This document shows positions 9,514-18,499 of a stretch of 64,000 nt of DNA, piece by piece; the stretch's first letter is position 1; each line of letters begins with the position of its first letter. The DNA comes from Lysobacter capsici (GTDB lineage: Bacteria > Pseudomonadota > Gammaproteobacteria > Xanthomonadales > Xanthomonadaceae). The translations under genes were made by a program, and so were the position numbers. The stretch spans positions 372,001 to 436,000 of the forward strand of contig NZ_CP076103.1 in NCBI RefSeq assembly GCF_018732085.1, read 5' to 3'. Below the pieces are notes generated by a model that was not told the DNA's origin, searched no databases, and saw only the letters and a list, made by a program, of their open reading frames with translations.

Positions 9514-11424
9514 TCACTGCGGAGACACCGGCGACACCGGCGGCAACGACAGCCAGGTCAGCCGCCACGCGCCGTCGACGCGGCCGCCGGCGCAGTAATA
9601 CGGCTGAAACACCAGCGGCTCGCGATAGCCCGGGTCCAGCTCGATCCGCGGCGTCGCATGCTGCGCATCGGCGGCGTGCCAGTGCAGCCAATCCGATGCG
9701 GGCGCGGTGGGCGGCCTGAGCGTTTCCTCGGTCTTGAAGCCGTCGATGAGGCCGGTCGCATACACCAGCGGGCCGCAGGTCAGCGCCAGATACTCGTTGT
9801 GCAACACCTCCTGCGCGACCGGGCTGCCGTCGGGCGCGCGCGACTCCTGCACGTTGCGATTGACTGCGGTGTGCAGGTGCGGAGTCATCGGGAAGTCGAT
9901 GGAGATACGGTCGCCGTCGCTCCACTCGCGATCGAGCACGAGGTAATCGCCAACTGCGATTGCGGTCGACACGGATTCGCCATTGATCGATACCGACGCG
10001 TCGTTCGCCCATGAAGGAATTCGCAGCTTCAGCGCGAATCGCGCCGCGCGCTCGGGGCTCACATGCAGACCGATGCGGCCATCGAACGGATAAGCCGTGT
10101 TCTGCTCGATCCGCACCGTGCCCGCCCGCGCCAATTCGACCCGCGCCGCGCCCGGTCCGTAGAGATTGATCGCCAGCGCATCGTCGCCGCTGCGGGTGTA
10201 GGCGATGGCCGGCAGTTCCTCGATCGCCATCGCGCCGCTCGATTTGCAGCAGCGCCAGTAGGTCGTATGCACGCGTCGCCCGTTGGGAAACACGTAGTAG
10301 CACCAGTCCTCGCCGTTGGGCGCCTGCGCGCCGAGCAGATCGTTATAGGCCGAGCGCTCGATCTCCTGCGCGTAACACGCCTGGCCGGTGATGCTCAGCA
10401 GTTCGCGATTGAGCTGGATCCAGGCCAGGGTCGAGCAGGTTTCGACATAGCCCTGCGGACTGAACACGCCGGCCGGGTTGAACACTTCGCGCGAACGATG
10501 GGCGACGCCGCCCCAGGGGCCGCCGCCGAGGCTGAGGTGATGATCGCGAATGCTGCGCCACAGCGACTCGACCGCGCTCAGATACTCGACGCGGCCGGTG
10601 GCGCGATGCAGCTTCGCCAGGCCGACCAGATTCCACGCGAGTTGATACGCCTTGCCGGTGGCGATCTGCGCCGCATCCACGCCGGCCAGCGCACGCGTGA
10701 GCAGGGCGAGGTCGGGATGGGCGTCGGCCTGGCCGAGCACGGTCAGCGCCAGATCGAGAAACGCGCGCTCGCCGGTGGCGAAGTACAACTCGACCGCCGG
10801 GTCCAGCAACACCGTGGCCGACATGCCGTGGTGATTGCCCAACTCGGTGATGTCGATACCGCCGCGGGTCAAGGTCTCCAGGCACAGCGCACCGATCGCG
10901 CGCGCCGCGTCGAGATACCGCGGCTCGGGAAAATGCCTGTGGATTTCCAGCAATCCCAGGATCAGGTACGCATGGGTCCAGATGTCCCAGGTGCGCACGC
11001 TCGGCGCGCCGTCCCAGGTGCCGGGCTTGGGCGCCTGCTTGCGCATGAAGCGGTGCTCGGGCGCGTAGGTGCCCATGTAGCCGTCGGCTTCCTGATGCGC
11101 GACCAGGAAGTCGGCGACGCGGCGCACGCGCGCCAGCAACGCCTCATCGCCGCTGCGCGCGGCGGCCTTGGCCGCGGCGACCAGCCACTTGCCGGCATGT
11201 TCGCCGTACCAGTCGCCTTCGATATTCTGCTGGCGATGGCTTGGGGCGAAGATCGCGATCGCCGGGCTGGTTTCGTCGACGATGAAATGCGACAGGCGGC
11301 CGCGGCGATTGGCCTCGAGCGCGTCGCCGAGCAGGCCGTCGAGACGGACCTCGACGCGCGCGGTCTTGGCGCTGTAGTCGTTGTGGCTCATGGCGTGGGC
11401 TGAAGGCTCAGGGTCGCGGTTCAT
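9514..11424 (-). CDS. GH127-like (DUF1680) glycoside hydrolase
   Basis: 636 residues. The alpha/alpha toroid resembles beta-L-arabinofuranosidases of family GH127: a conserved YVETCSTLAWIQLNREL segment and a YWRCCKSSGAM motif with adjacent cysteines at about residues 392-393, where GH127 enzymes place a metal-bound cysteine nucleophile. A beta-sandwich follows (about 430-600). There is no signal peptide, so it probably works in the cytoplasm on an imported oligosaccharide. The ATG at 11424 overlaps the upstream stop by four bases (ATGA), which fixes the start. It ends a coupled operon with the TonB receptor and sugar kinase. The family is clear; the exact sugar is not. Confidence 0.8.
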   Translation of the reverse strand: MNRDPEPSAHAMSHNDYSAKTARVEVRLDGLLGDALEANRRGRLSHFIVDETSPAIAIFAPSHRQQNIEGDWYGEHAGKWLVAAAKAAARSGDEALLARVRRVADFLVAHQEADGYMGTYAPEHRFMRKQAPKPGTWDGAPSVRTWDIWTHAYLILGLLEIHRHFPEPRYLDAARAIGALCLETLTRGGIDITELGNHHGMSATVLLDPAVELYFATGERAFLDLALTVLGQADAHPDLALLTRALAGVDAAQIATGKAYQLAWNLVGLAKLHRATGRVEYLSAVESLWRSIRDHHLSLGGGPWGGVAHRSREVFNPAGVFSPQGYVETCSTLAWIQLNRELLSITGQACYAQEIERSAYNDLLGAQAPNGEDWCYYVFPNGRRVHTTYWRCCKSSGAMAIEELPAIAYTRSGDDALAINLYGPGAARVELARAGTVRIEQNTAYPFDGRIGLHVSPERAARFALKLRIPSWANDASVSINGESVSTAIAVGDYLVLDREWSDGDRISIDFPMTPHLHTAVNRNVQESRAPDGSPVAQEVLHNEYLALTCGPLVYATGLIDGFKTEETLRPPTAPASDWLHWHAADAQHATPRIELDPGYREPLVFQPYYCAGGRVDGAWRLTWLSLPPVSPVSPQ

Positions 11425-13613
11425 GCGCTCGCATCGACCACGCAGCGAAAACCGATGCAGCCCGAGCGATCCTTGCTCGGCGCCATCAACAGGTACTTGC
11501 CGTGCTGGTCGAGCCGGTAGGCCTGCGGAAAATACCAGTGCGAGGTCTGCGGCTGGTACGAACTACCGCCGCGCAGCACCGCGCCGCGGGTGTGTTCGTC
11601 GTGGTATTCGTCGGTCCATTGCCAGACGTTGCCGACCAGGTCGAGCACGCCGAACGCGCTGGCGCCGGCCGGATGCGCATCGACTTCGTCGGGTGCGTGC
11701 AGGCGGCGGCCGCGATTCGGCGCGGGCACGGCGTCTTCGCGCCAGTCGTTGCCCCACGGATAACGGCGGCCGTCGCCGCCTTGCGCGGCGTACTGCCACT
11801 CCCACTCGCGCGGCAGGCGCTTGCCGGCCCAGTGCGCGTAAGCGCGGGCGTCCTCGATGGAAACCCACGTGACCGGACGATTCTCCCAACCCGGCCGCGG
11901 CGCACCGTCGAGCCAATCGCGCAGATAGTTGTGCGCATCGCGCGGCGCGTAACCGCTGGCCTGGACGAAGCGCAGGTACTGCGCGTTGGTGACCGGCGTG
12001 CGGTCGATGAAGAAGCGTTGCATCGACATGCGCTTGCGGTGATTGCGCCGCGCGCTGTCCTCCCACGGGTACTGCACGTCGACGCCTTCCCAGGTCTGGC
12101 CTTCGATCTCGATGCCGCCTACGACGAAGTCGAATTCGCCGGCCGGAATCTCGACCATGCCGTCCGGCGCGGTCGCGACCGGGGTCACTGGCGCGATCGG
12201 CAGCAGACGCTGCTGCAGGGAATGCCACTGCTTCGAATAGCGATGCAGCGGGATGTCCGACAACTGGCGCATGCCGTCGAGGAAGGTGTCCAGGCCGGCG
12301 TGTTCGACCCCCGGCGCCAACGCCAGCAGCGCGCCGAAGCCGCGGCCTTCGAGAACGAATTCGAACACCGCCTGCTCGCCGTCGATGCGCGGCTCCAGCG
12401 TGACCCCGTTCCAGGCGTCGAAATAGCGCGTGCCCGGCTCGTGCGCGACCGCGATCTGTTCGCCGTCGATCTCGTATTCGTTGCGATTGACCAGGTGCCA
12501 CACGGTGGTGCCCGCGTGCGGGAAGCGGCTGGCGAATACGCCGGCCTGGCGGGTATGCACGTACGGCCGCCAGTGCGCGCTGGTCATGCACGCGGCGAAC
12601 TCGCGTTCGATCGTGGCGATGCGGCGCAGGGTTTCGGCGTCGCGGTCGGTGAGCTGGTTCCACAAGCCCCAGATGTTCTCCCAGGCGTTGTAGCCCACGC
12701 CGTTGAAGAAGATGTATTGCAGGTCGTGGTTGCGATCGCGGCCCCAACGGTTCTCGTAGTTGATCATGTGGCGCGGTTCGAGCCACTTGAACTTGGCCAC
12801 CGGCGGGATCAGCTCGTTCGGCGCTTTCTTGCCCCAGCTCTGCACGTTCCAGATCAAGGCTTCCTCGGCGCTGATGGTGGATTCGGGTTGCAGCACCACC
12901 GGATGGCCGAGCGCGTCGCAGGCGTCGAAGAATGCGCGCGGCACGCCGTTGTAGGTGTCGCCGTTGACGCCGTCGGCGCCGACCGCCTTGACCAGTTCGG
13001 CCACCGCGTCCCAGTCCTTGACTCCGCTGTCGCGGGTGCCGTGATCCCAGGGCATGGTCGGCAGGAACACGCGCACGCCGCGGCGATGGAAATCCTCGAT
13101 CGCGCCGCGCAGGCCGTCGAGCCCGCCGGGCAGATCGCCGGCCAGGTCGAACTGGTTGCGGTCGTCGACGCCGATGTTCGGGTACACATGCCAGATCAGC
13201 ACGCTGTCGATGCCGCCGTAGCGGCGTTCGAGATCGTCGAGGTAACGATCGACGGTGTAGCGGCCGGCGACCGGATCGTAGAAGTAGCGGTCCTCGGCCA
13301 TCATCTGCGCGTGGACGAAATTGCGCTGCGCCCATTGCAGTTCCGGGCGGCGGTAATGCGCGTCGTCGTAGCCGATGCGGATCAGGTGTTCGCGGCGCCA
13401 GTCGACCAACTCGGCGATCCAGTCGTCCAGGGTCGCGTCGACATCGACCTTCCAGTGACCGATCTCGGCGAACGGCCAGCCGGGCGCCTTGCCCGGCAGC
13501 GGCAGATAGCGCTGGGTGGTGACGTGGGAGAACTTGTATTCGGTGCGCACGGCGCGACGTTCGTCTTCGTGCGAAGCGTCATCGTCGGCGGCGGGTCGGT
13601 AAGGCTGGGTCAT
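11421..13613 (-). CDS. Glycosidase-like barrel fused to an FGE/SUMF-type domain
   Basis: 730 residues in two parts. Residues ~20-440 look like a glycoside-hydrolase-type TIM barrel with a C-terminal beta domain (motifs SVLIWHVYPNIG, FLPTMPWDHGT, VLQPESTIS, NRWGRDRNHDLQY). Residues ~486-727 are a formylglycine-generating-enzyme-like domain (MVEIPAGEF start, TPVTNAQY, GKRLPREWEWQYAA, NVWQWTDEY, IGFRCV end). The two redox cysteines of true FGE are absent: the segment after LRGGSS reads YQPQTSHWY. This half is therefore probably a binding fold rather than a sulfatase activator. No signal peptide. It couples to the GH127-like gene through an ATGA overlap. I cannot assign a substrate. Confidence 0.65.
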   Translation of the reverse strand: MTQPYRPAADDDASHEDERRAVRTEYKFSHVTTQRYLPLPGKAPGWPFAEIGHWKVDVDATLDDWIAELVDWRREHLIRIGYDDAHYRRPELQWAQRNFVHAQMMAEDRYFYDPVAGRYTVDRYLDDLERRYGGIDSVLIWHVYPNIGVDDRNQFDLAGDLPGGLDGLRGAIEDFHRRGVRVFLPTMPWDHGTRDSGVKDWDAVAELVKAVGADGVNGDTYNGVPRAFFDACDALGHPVVLQPESTISAEEALIWNVQSWGKKAPNELIPPVAKFKWLEPRHMINYENRWGRDRNHDLQYIFFNGVGYNAWENIWGLWNQLTDRDAETLRRIATIEREFAACMTSAHWRPYVHTRQAGVFASRFPHAGTTVWHLVNRNEYEIDGEQIAVAHEPGTRYFDAWNGVTLEPRIDGEQAVFEFVLEGRGFGALLALAPGVEHAGLDTFLDGMRQLSDIPLHRYSKQWHSLQQRLLPIAPVTPVATAPDGMVEIPAGEFDFVVGGIEIEGQTWEGVDVQYPWEDSARRNHRKRMSMQRFFIDRTPVTNAQYLRFVQASGYAPRDAHNYLRDWLDGAPRPGWENRPVTWVSIEDARAYAHWAGKRLPREWEWQYAAQGGDGRRYPWGNDWREDAVPAPNRGRRLHAPDEVDAHPAGASAFGVLDLVGNVWQWTDEYHDEHTRGAVLRGGSSYQPQTSHWYFPQAYRLDQHGKYLLMAPSKDRSGCIGFRCVVDASA

Positions 13614-13657
13614 GGGGGCGTCGGTGGGGAGCGAGGCGGGGAATGGAGGGCCGGCGA

Positions 13658-14560
13658 TCAGGGCGTTGTGGCGAGCAATCGTTCGACCTCAAAGCGCGTC
13701 GGCACGCTGGCCTGCGCGCCTGCGCGCGTGCAGGCTAGGGCCGAGGCGGCGCTGGCGCGGCGCAACGCCGCGGCGAAGTCATCGCCCTGAGCGAGCGCCG
13801 CGACCAGTGTGCCGCAGAACGTGTCGCCGGCGGCGGTGGTGTCGAGCGCCTGAATCGGGAACGCGGCCTGGGTCAGAACGCGGCCGTCGACGCGCGCGCG
13901 GCAGCCGAGCGCGCCGAGCGTGACCACGACCTGCGCGGTGGGAATGCGCGCCAGCGCGGCGTCGATGTCGCCGGCGATGCCGCTGAGCGCGGCGAGCTCG
14001 CCTTCGTTGACGATCAACAGGTCGACGCAGTCCAGCAGCGAAGCGGGCAAGGCGCGCGCGGGCGCGCCGTTGAGCACGACCGTGACGCCCACGTCGCGCG
14101 CGCGTCGCGCCCAGGCTTCGATCGCGGGCAGCGGGGTTTCGAGTTGCAGCAACAGATGACCGACGCCGTCGAGCGCGGGCAGGTCGTCGGCGCGCAAGGC
14201 GGCGTTGGCGCCGGGCGCGACGGTGATCGCGTTCTCGCCGTCGTCGGATACGCAGATGAAGGCGGTGCCGGTGGCGTGGTCGGGACAGCGGATCAGCTGC
14301 AGCTCGACCCCGGCGTCGCGCAGCGAGGCTTCGATCGGCGCGGCATGGGCGTCGTCGCCGAGCGCGAGCAGCATGCGCGTGGCCGCGCCGCCGGCGCGCG
14401 CGCAGGCGATCGCCTGATTGGCGCCCTTGCCGCCGGGAAACGTGGACAGTTCGCGGCCGAGCACGGTTTCGCCGGGAGCGGGGACGTGGCTGGCGCGGAC
14501 GACGAAGTCGAGGTTCGCCGAGCCGGCGATCAAGACGGGAAGGTTGTGGGTTACGCTCAT
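13658..14560 (-). CDS. PfkB-family sugar kinase, ribokinase-like
   Basis: 300 residues from the ATG at 14560, whose bases overlap the stop of the serine hydrolase gene (ATGA). The N-terminal GSANLDFV and FPGGKGANQAIA segments match PfkB signature 1 of ribokinases. DTTAAGDTFCGTL is signature 2, with the catalytic aspartate in AAGD. It should phosphorylate ribose or a similar furanose or nucleoside sugar. Being between glycosidase-type genes and a TonB receptor, it likely traps the sugar released by them. It ends 44 bp before the fusion glycosidase gene. Kinase family is certain; ribose specificity is only likely. Confidence 0.85.
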   Translation of the reverse strand: MSVTHNLPVLIAGSANLDFVVRASHVPAPGETVLGRELSTFPGGKGANQAIACARAGGAATRMLLALGDDAHAAPIEASLRDAGVELQLIRCPDHATGTAFICVSDDGENAITVAPGANAALRADDLPALDGVGHLLLQLETPLPAIEAWARRARDVGVTVVLNGAPARALPASLLDCVDLLIVNEGELAALSGIAGDIDAALARIPTAQVVVTLGALGCRARVDGRVLTQAAFPIQALDTTAAGDTFCGTLVAALAQGDDFAAALRRASAASALACTRAGAQASVPTRFEVERLLATTP

Positions 14561-16146
14561 TTCGGTGTGTCCGGGTTCGTAGTGTCGCGAGTGTTGCTTT
14601 TGTTTGCGTCCGCCATCGCTTCGTCCACCAGGCGATAGAAGTCCTTGCTGATCCTCGGCAGATCGCGCGGTACATCGCCGCGCGGCAGGTGCTGCAACAA
14701 CGCGATCGCGACCCATCGACGCGCCGGATCGATCGCATAGGTGGTCGACGCCGCGCCGGGCCAGCCGAAGCGGCCGACCGACCCGGGCTGGCCGCGCTTG
14801 ACCGGATCGATGACGACCGAGCCGCCGAAGCCGAAGCCTTCACCCGGGTTGAATTGATGCACGGGCGGATCGAGCATGTTGAGTTGGTTGCGCAGCATCA
14901 GGGCGACGGTTTCGGCTCGGAGGAGGCGTCGAGTGGGTTCGACGGTCGTCTCGGGTTCGCCGCGCTCTTTCCTACCGTCATTCCCGCGAAGGCGGGAATC
15001 CAGAGACTTTAACGTGGCTGCACGAAAGTCTCTGGATTCCCGCCTTCGCGGGAATGACGAATTGAAAGGATGTCGGTCCGAAAGGTTCGTTGCTTCATGC
15101 GGACAATTCGAAGCCGTACCCGTACCCGTACCCGTACCCGTGCTCGAAGCCAAAGCAAAACCCGAATCCTTTGCCGCAATCGCCCCGCCATCCAACAACA
15201 CCTGCGCAAACCGCGCATAGTCGCAAGCGGTCGAATACAACCCGCCCGCGCCGCTGGCATACGCATTCAACGCCGCGCCCGGTTCGCGCGCGCTCGGGCC
15301 GTCGGCGATCCGCAGCCGCCCGTCGTCGCCCATCGTGGTGATGTCGACCACGCGACCACGTTGCGACGCCGGCACGCTGAAGCCCGTGTCGCGCATACCT
15401 AGCGGAACGAAGATGCGTTCGCGCAGGAACGCATCGAACGGTTGCCGCGCGACCACTTCGACCACCCGGCCGAGCACTTCGATCGCGGCGCCGTCGTAAC
15501 CGAAACGGGTGCCGGGATCGGCCGCGAGCGGCGCGTGGCTCAATCGCTCGACGAACCCGCGCAGGTCGCTCGCCGCGTGCGGGTCGTTGCGTTCCATGAG
15601 CTCGGTCGCGGCTTCATCGCCTTTCAGGCCCGCGGCGAACCCGGCGGTGTGGGTCAGCAGTTGGCGAATGGTGATCTCGCTGTTGGCCGGGCGCAGTCGC
15701 GGCGCGTCGGCGCTGCCGCCGATCAACACCTGGCGATGGCCGAGTTCGGGCAGATAGCGCGAGACCGGATCGTCCAGGCCGATGCGACCCTGTTCGACCA
15801 GCAGCATCACCGCGGCCGAGGCGATGGTCTTGCTCATCGAATAGAGGCGGAAGATCGCGTCCTTGCGCATCGGTTCGCGACGGGCCAGGTCGCGGTGGCC
15901 GTAAGCGTGGAAGTCGACGATGCGGCCTTCGTGCGCGATCAGTACCACGGCGCCGAGGTAGCCTTCGGCATCGGTCGCGTCGCGCATGAAGCGGTGCAGC
16001 GCGCTGAAGTCGGGCTGGACGCTGGCCTGGACCGCATGGGCTTGAACCGCATGGGCTTCGTTCGCAAGGCTTTGAGCGCACGCCAACCCCGCGCAGCCCG
16101 CACCCAGGATCAGCAGGCAACAGCGAAGGGCGGCGGAAACGGGCAA
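14557..16146 (-). CDS. Secreted serine hydrolase (beta-lactamase/class C fold) with an internal REP element
   Basis: 529 residues with a signal peptide (about 1-24, ending LACAQS) and a class C beta-lactamase-like domain. The SxxK motif is S103-M-S-K106 and GYDGAAIEVLGR likely holds the second motif. Around residues 334-344 a (Thr-Gly)n tract is encoded by a GTACCC microsatellite. Residues ~363-390 are translated REP DNA (pattern SFPRRRESRDF ... LDSRLRGND). The frame continues through the insert into the C-terminal FGFGGSVVIDP and GRFGWPGAASTTY segments, so the protein may fold with an ~80-residue loop or may be impaired. Also odd: a short duplicated AHAVQ stretch near residue 31. It follows the TonB receptor gene by 82 bp. 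The substrate may be a peptide or ester. Confidence 0.8.
   Translation of the reverse strand: MPVSAALRCCLLILGAGCAGLACAQSLANEAHAVQAHAVQASVQPDFSALHRFMRDATDAEGYLGAVVLIAHEGRIVDFHAYGHRDLARREPMRKDAIFRLYSMSKTIASAAVMLLVEQGRIGLDDPVSRYLPELGHRQVLIGGSADAPRLRPANSEITIRQLLTHTAGFAAGLKGDEAATELMERNDPHAASDLRGFVERLSHAPLAADPGTRFGYDGAAIEVLGRVVEVVARQPFDAFLRERIFVPLGMRDTGFSVPASQRGRVVDITTMGDDGRLRIADGPSAREPGAALNAYASGAGGLYSTACDYARFAQVLLDGGAIAAKDSGFALASSTGTGTGTGTASNCPHEATNLSDRHPFNSSFPRRRESRDFRAATLKSLDSRLRGNDGRKERGEPETTVEPTRRLLRAETVALMLRNQLNMLDPPVHQFNPGEGFGFGGSVVIDPVKRGQPGSVGRFGWPGAASTTYAIDPARRWVAIALLQHLPRGDVPRDLPRISKDFYRLVDEAMADANKSNTRDTTNPDTPK
14977..15059. repeat. REP inverted repeat inside a coding sequence
   Basis: Arms 14977-15010 and 15025-15059 are near-perfect inverted copies with the same CATTCCCGCG core as the intergenic element at 8012-8096, separated by a ~14-bp loop. 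The element lies wholly within the serine hydrolase frame and is translated without a stop. Confidence 0.9.
15116..15139. repeat. Hexanucleotide microsatellite (GTACCC x4)
   Basis: Four exact tandem GTACCC units followed by a degenerate unit. On the coding (minus) strand they encode alternating Thr-Gly. Units of six bases change length without shifting frame. Confidence 0.9.
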
Positions 16147-16228
16147 GGCATGCGGTCCTGCGTAGCGAAAGCGACCGCCGCGAGCGATCGGGCTCGGCGG
16201 CGGTGTCGGGTACGGCCTGGGCGGGTGG

Positions 16229-18499
16229 TCAGAACTTGAAGGTATGGGTGAGCGACACGGTGCGGCCGCGTCCGGCCCAGTAGTTCTGGAAGCCGCCCGG
16301 CGGCTGCGACCAGCTCAGGATGTATTGCTTGTCGAACAGGTTCTCGATGCCGAGCGAGAACTTGCCGTAACGCTCGGTTTCGAAGTTCATGCCCAGGTCG
16401 AACAAGGTGTAGCCGTGGGTGCTTTCCTTGAAGCTGAAACGCTGGCCGTCGAAGGCGCGCACGTCGCTGCCCGACAGGTTGCGCGAGAACAGCGTGGTCG
16501 CGCCCAGGCTCATGTCGGCGTGCGGCAGAAAGTTCCAGGTCAGGGTCCAGGCGAACTTGTCGGGGTTGATGTCGAGCACGCCCATCGGCTTGTTGGTGGC
16601 GCCGGCGGGATAGCGTCCGGCCGCGTCGGCGGCCCAGAACGAGGTCTTGCCGGCGGTGTGCGAGTACACCGCGCTGAACCGCCAGTCCTCGTTGAAGCGC
16701 CAGTCGCCCGACAATTCGTAGCCCTTGATCCGCACCGGCGCGCGCAGCAGGACGAAGTCGTTGGTGGCCGGGTCGATCGCCAGCGATTGGCCGTAGTCGG
16801 ACTTGGAGTCGTAATGCGAAGCGCTCAGCGCGCCGCGCTCGCCGCGCCAGTTGAAGCCGAACTCGGTGTTCTTGACCACGATCGCGTTGAGGTCGAGCAG
16901 ATCGCCCACGCCGATGCGCGGATCGTTCGGGCAGCCGTCGGGCTGGGTGTCGCCCGGATCGTTGGAGCACTGGATGTTGCGCAGCGGGATGCCGACGTTG
17001 GCCAGGGTGAAGCCTTCGCCGTAGGAACCGAACACCGACCAGGCGTCGTTGATGCGCCACACCGCGCCGAGGTTCTTCAAGGTTTCCTGGTATTCGAGCG
17101 TGCCGCCGTCGACGTGGCGGCGATCGCGGTACCAGGTGGTGGTGTAGCTGTCGACGTGCAGTTCGCCGTCTTCGCGGCGCAGGCCGCCCGACAGCGTGAC
17201 CGGGCCGATGTCCCACGACAGCTGCGCCCACGGCGCCTTGCTGCTGTATTCCATCGGCGGCACCCACAGCCGGTTGGTCAGCGCCAGGCGTTGCTGCGCG
17301 GTATCCTTGACCAGGTCCAGGCCGACCCGCAGTTCCAGGCCGCTGACCGAGAACAGCGACGGCCGCGCCCACGAGGTGCGCAGGCCCTTCTTGTTGGTGA
17401 CGATTTCGGACTGGTCGTAGATCGTGTCCATCGGCGCGATCAACGGGTCCTGCTTGTCGATCGTGTTTTCCGGCAGGTAGCGCATTTCCTGATCGGCCTT
17501 GTAGGCGTTGACGGTCAGGGTGCCGCCGAAGAAATCCGAATGGATGTAGCTGAGCTGGTATTGCTTGAAGTCGTTGATCGCGGCCTTGGAGCCGAAGATC
17601 GAGCCGCGCTCGGAGGTGTTGGTGCGGGTTTCGCCGCACAGCGCGGCTTCGTCCGGGCGGCAGCCCAGCACCTGCACGTAGTTGGCCTTGCCTTCGATGC
17701 TGAAGTGGCTGACCGAGCCTTCGATGCGCTGCACGCCGTCTTCGCCGAAGTTGTAGCCGGCCTTGATGAACAGGTTGCGCGCTTCGGTATCGGACAACGA
17801 GCCGCTGGTGTTCATGCCGATGCGGCGGCCGTTGCCGTCGTAGGTGATGCCGCGGTCGAGGAACGAGGCGGCGGTGATCATGTCGAAGTTGCCGGCCTTG
17901 CGCGCGAAGGTCGCGCCGAGCTTCCAGCCGGCGCTGTCGTCCTTGAACTGGGTGGTGTAGCGCGAGGTGATGGTGAACTCGTTGCCTTCCTTGGTCGGCG
18001 CCGCGGACAGGTAGTTGATGATGCCGCCGGCCGCGCCGATGCCTTCGGAGGCCGACGGGCCGTTGATGACTTCGATCCGGCCGACGACGCCCATGTCGGT
18101 GAAGGTGCCGTTGCGGGTGCCTTCGCGCAGCGGCGAGCCCTGCGGCACGCCGTCGAACAGGCGCAGGGCGACGCGGCCGCGCAGGTTTTCGCCGGTGTTG
18201 CTCATCGCCTGCGAGGACTCGGCGTAGCCGGGCACGGTGCGCGCGAGCACCGCGGTGGCGTCCTCGGTCAGCACCAGGCTGCGGGCGAGTTCGGCCTTGG
18301 ACACCAGGGTGATCGCGCCGGGAATCTTGTCGACCGCCTTGGGGCTGCGGGTGCCGGTGACGACGACGTTGTCGAGGTCGACGGCGGCTTTGTCGCTGGC
18401 GGGCGTGGCGGCGGGGTCGGTGTCTTGCGCGTAGCTGGTGCCCGCGAAGGTGGAGAGCAGCAGGACGCTGCTGATCGCGGCGGTAAGTGGCTTGAGCAT
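16229..18499 (-). CDS. TonB-dependent outer-membrane receptor
   Basis: 756 residues from the ATG at 18499, chosen because it starts a clear signal peptide (MLKPLTAAISSVLLLSTFAG, cut after SYA). The plug domain follows (VVVTGTRSPKAVDKIPG at about residue 45; VGRIEVINGPSASEGIGAAGGIINYLS is the plug core). A ~550-residue barrel ends in ...THTFKF, the terminal Phe expected for BAM insertion. It takes up a ligand across the outer membrane using TonB energy. It is the first gene of a five-gene unit with a serine hydrolase, sugar kinase and glycosidases, suggesting a carbohydrate or glycoconjugate rather than iron. Ligand unknown. Confidence 0.9.
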   Translation of the reverse strand: MLKPLTAAISSVLLLSTFAGTSYAQDTDPAATPASDKAAVDLDNVVVTGTRSPKAVDKIPGAITLVSKAELARSLVLTEDATAVLARTVPGYAESSQAMSNTGENLRGRVALRLFDGVPQGSPLREGTRNGTFTDMGVVGRIEVINGPSASEGIGAAGGIINYLSAAPTKEGNEFTITSRYTTQFKDDSAGWKLGATFARKAGNFDMITAASFLDRGITYDGNGRRIGMNTSGSLSDTEARNLFIKAGYNFGEDGVQRIEGSVSHFSIEGKANYVQVLGCRPDEAALCGETRTNTSERGSIFGSKAAINDFKQYQLSYIHSDFFGGTLTVNAYKADQEMRYLPENTIDKQDPLIAPMDTIYDQSEIVTNKKGLRTSWARPSLFSVSGLELRVGLDLVKDTAQQRLALTNRLWVPPMEYSSKAPWAQLSWDIGPVTLSGGLRREDGELHVDSYTTTWYRDRRHVDGGTLEYQETLKNLGAVWRINDAWSVFGSYGEGFTLANVGIPLRNIQCSNDPGDTQPDGCPNDPRIGVGDLLDLNAIVVKNTEFGFNWRGERGALSASHYDSKSDYGQSLAIDPATNDFVLLRAPVRIKGYELSGDWRFNEDWRFSAVYSHTAGKTSFWAADAAGRYPAGATNKPMGVLDINPDKFAWTLTWNFLPHADMSLGATTLFSRNLSGSDVRAFDGQRFSFKESTHGYTLFDLGMNFETERYGKFSLGIENLFDKQYILSWSQPPGGFQNYWAGRGRTVSLTHTFKF

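Noticed and set aside
8340..9719. 459-residue plus-strand frame over the CoA-transferase gene
   Set aside because: Shadow frame; the minus-strand protein has clear family motifs.
11421..12158. Active formylglycine-generating enzyme or sulfatase activator
   Set aside because: Both catalytic cysteines are missing and no sulfatase is nearby.
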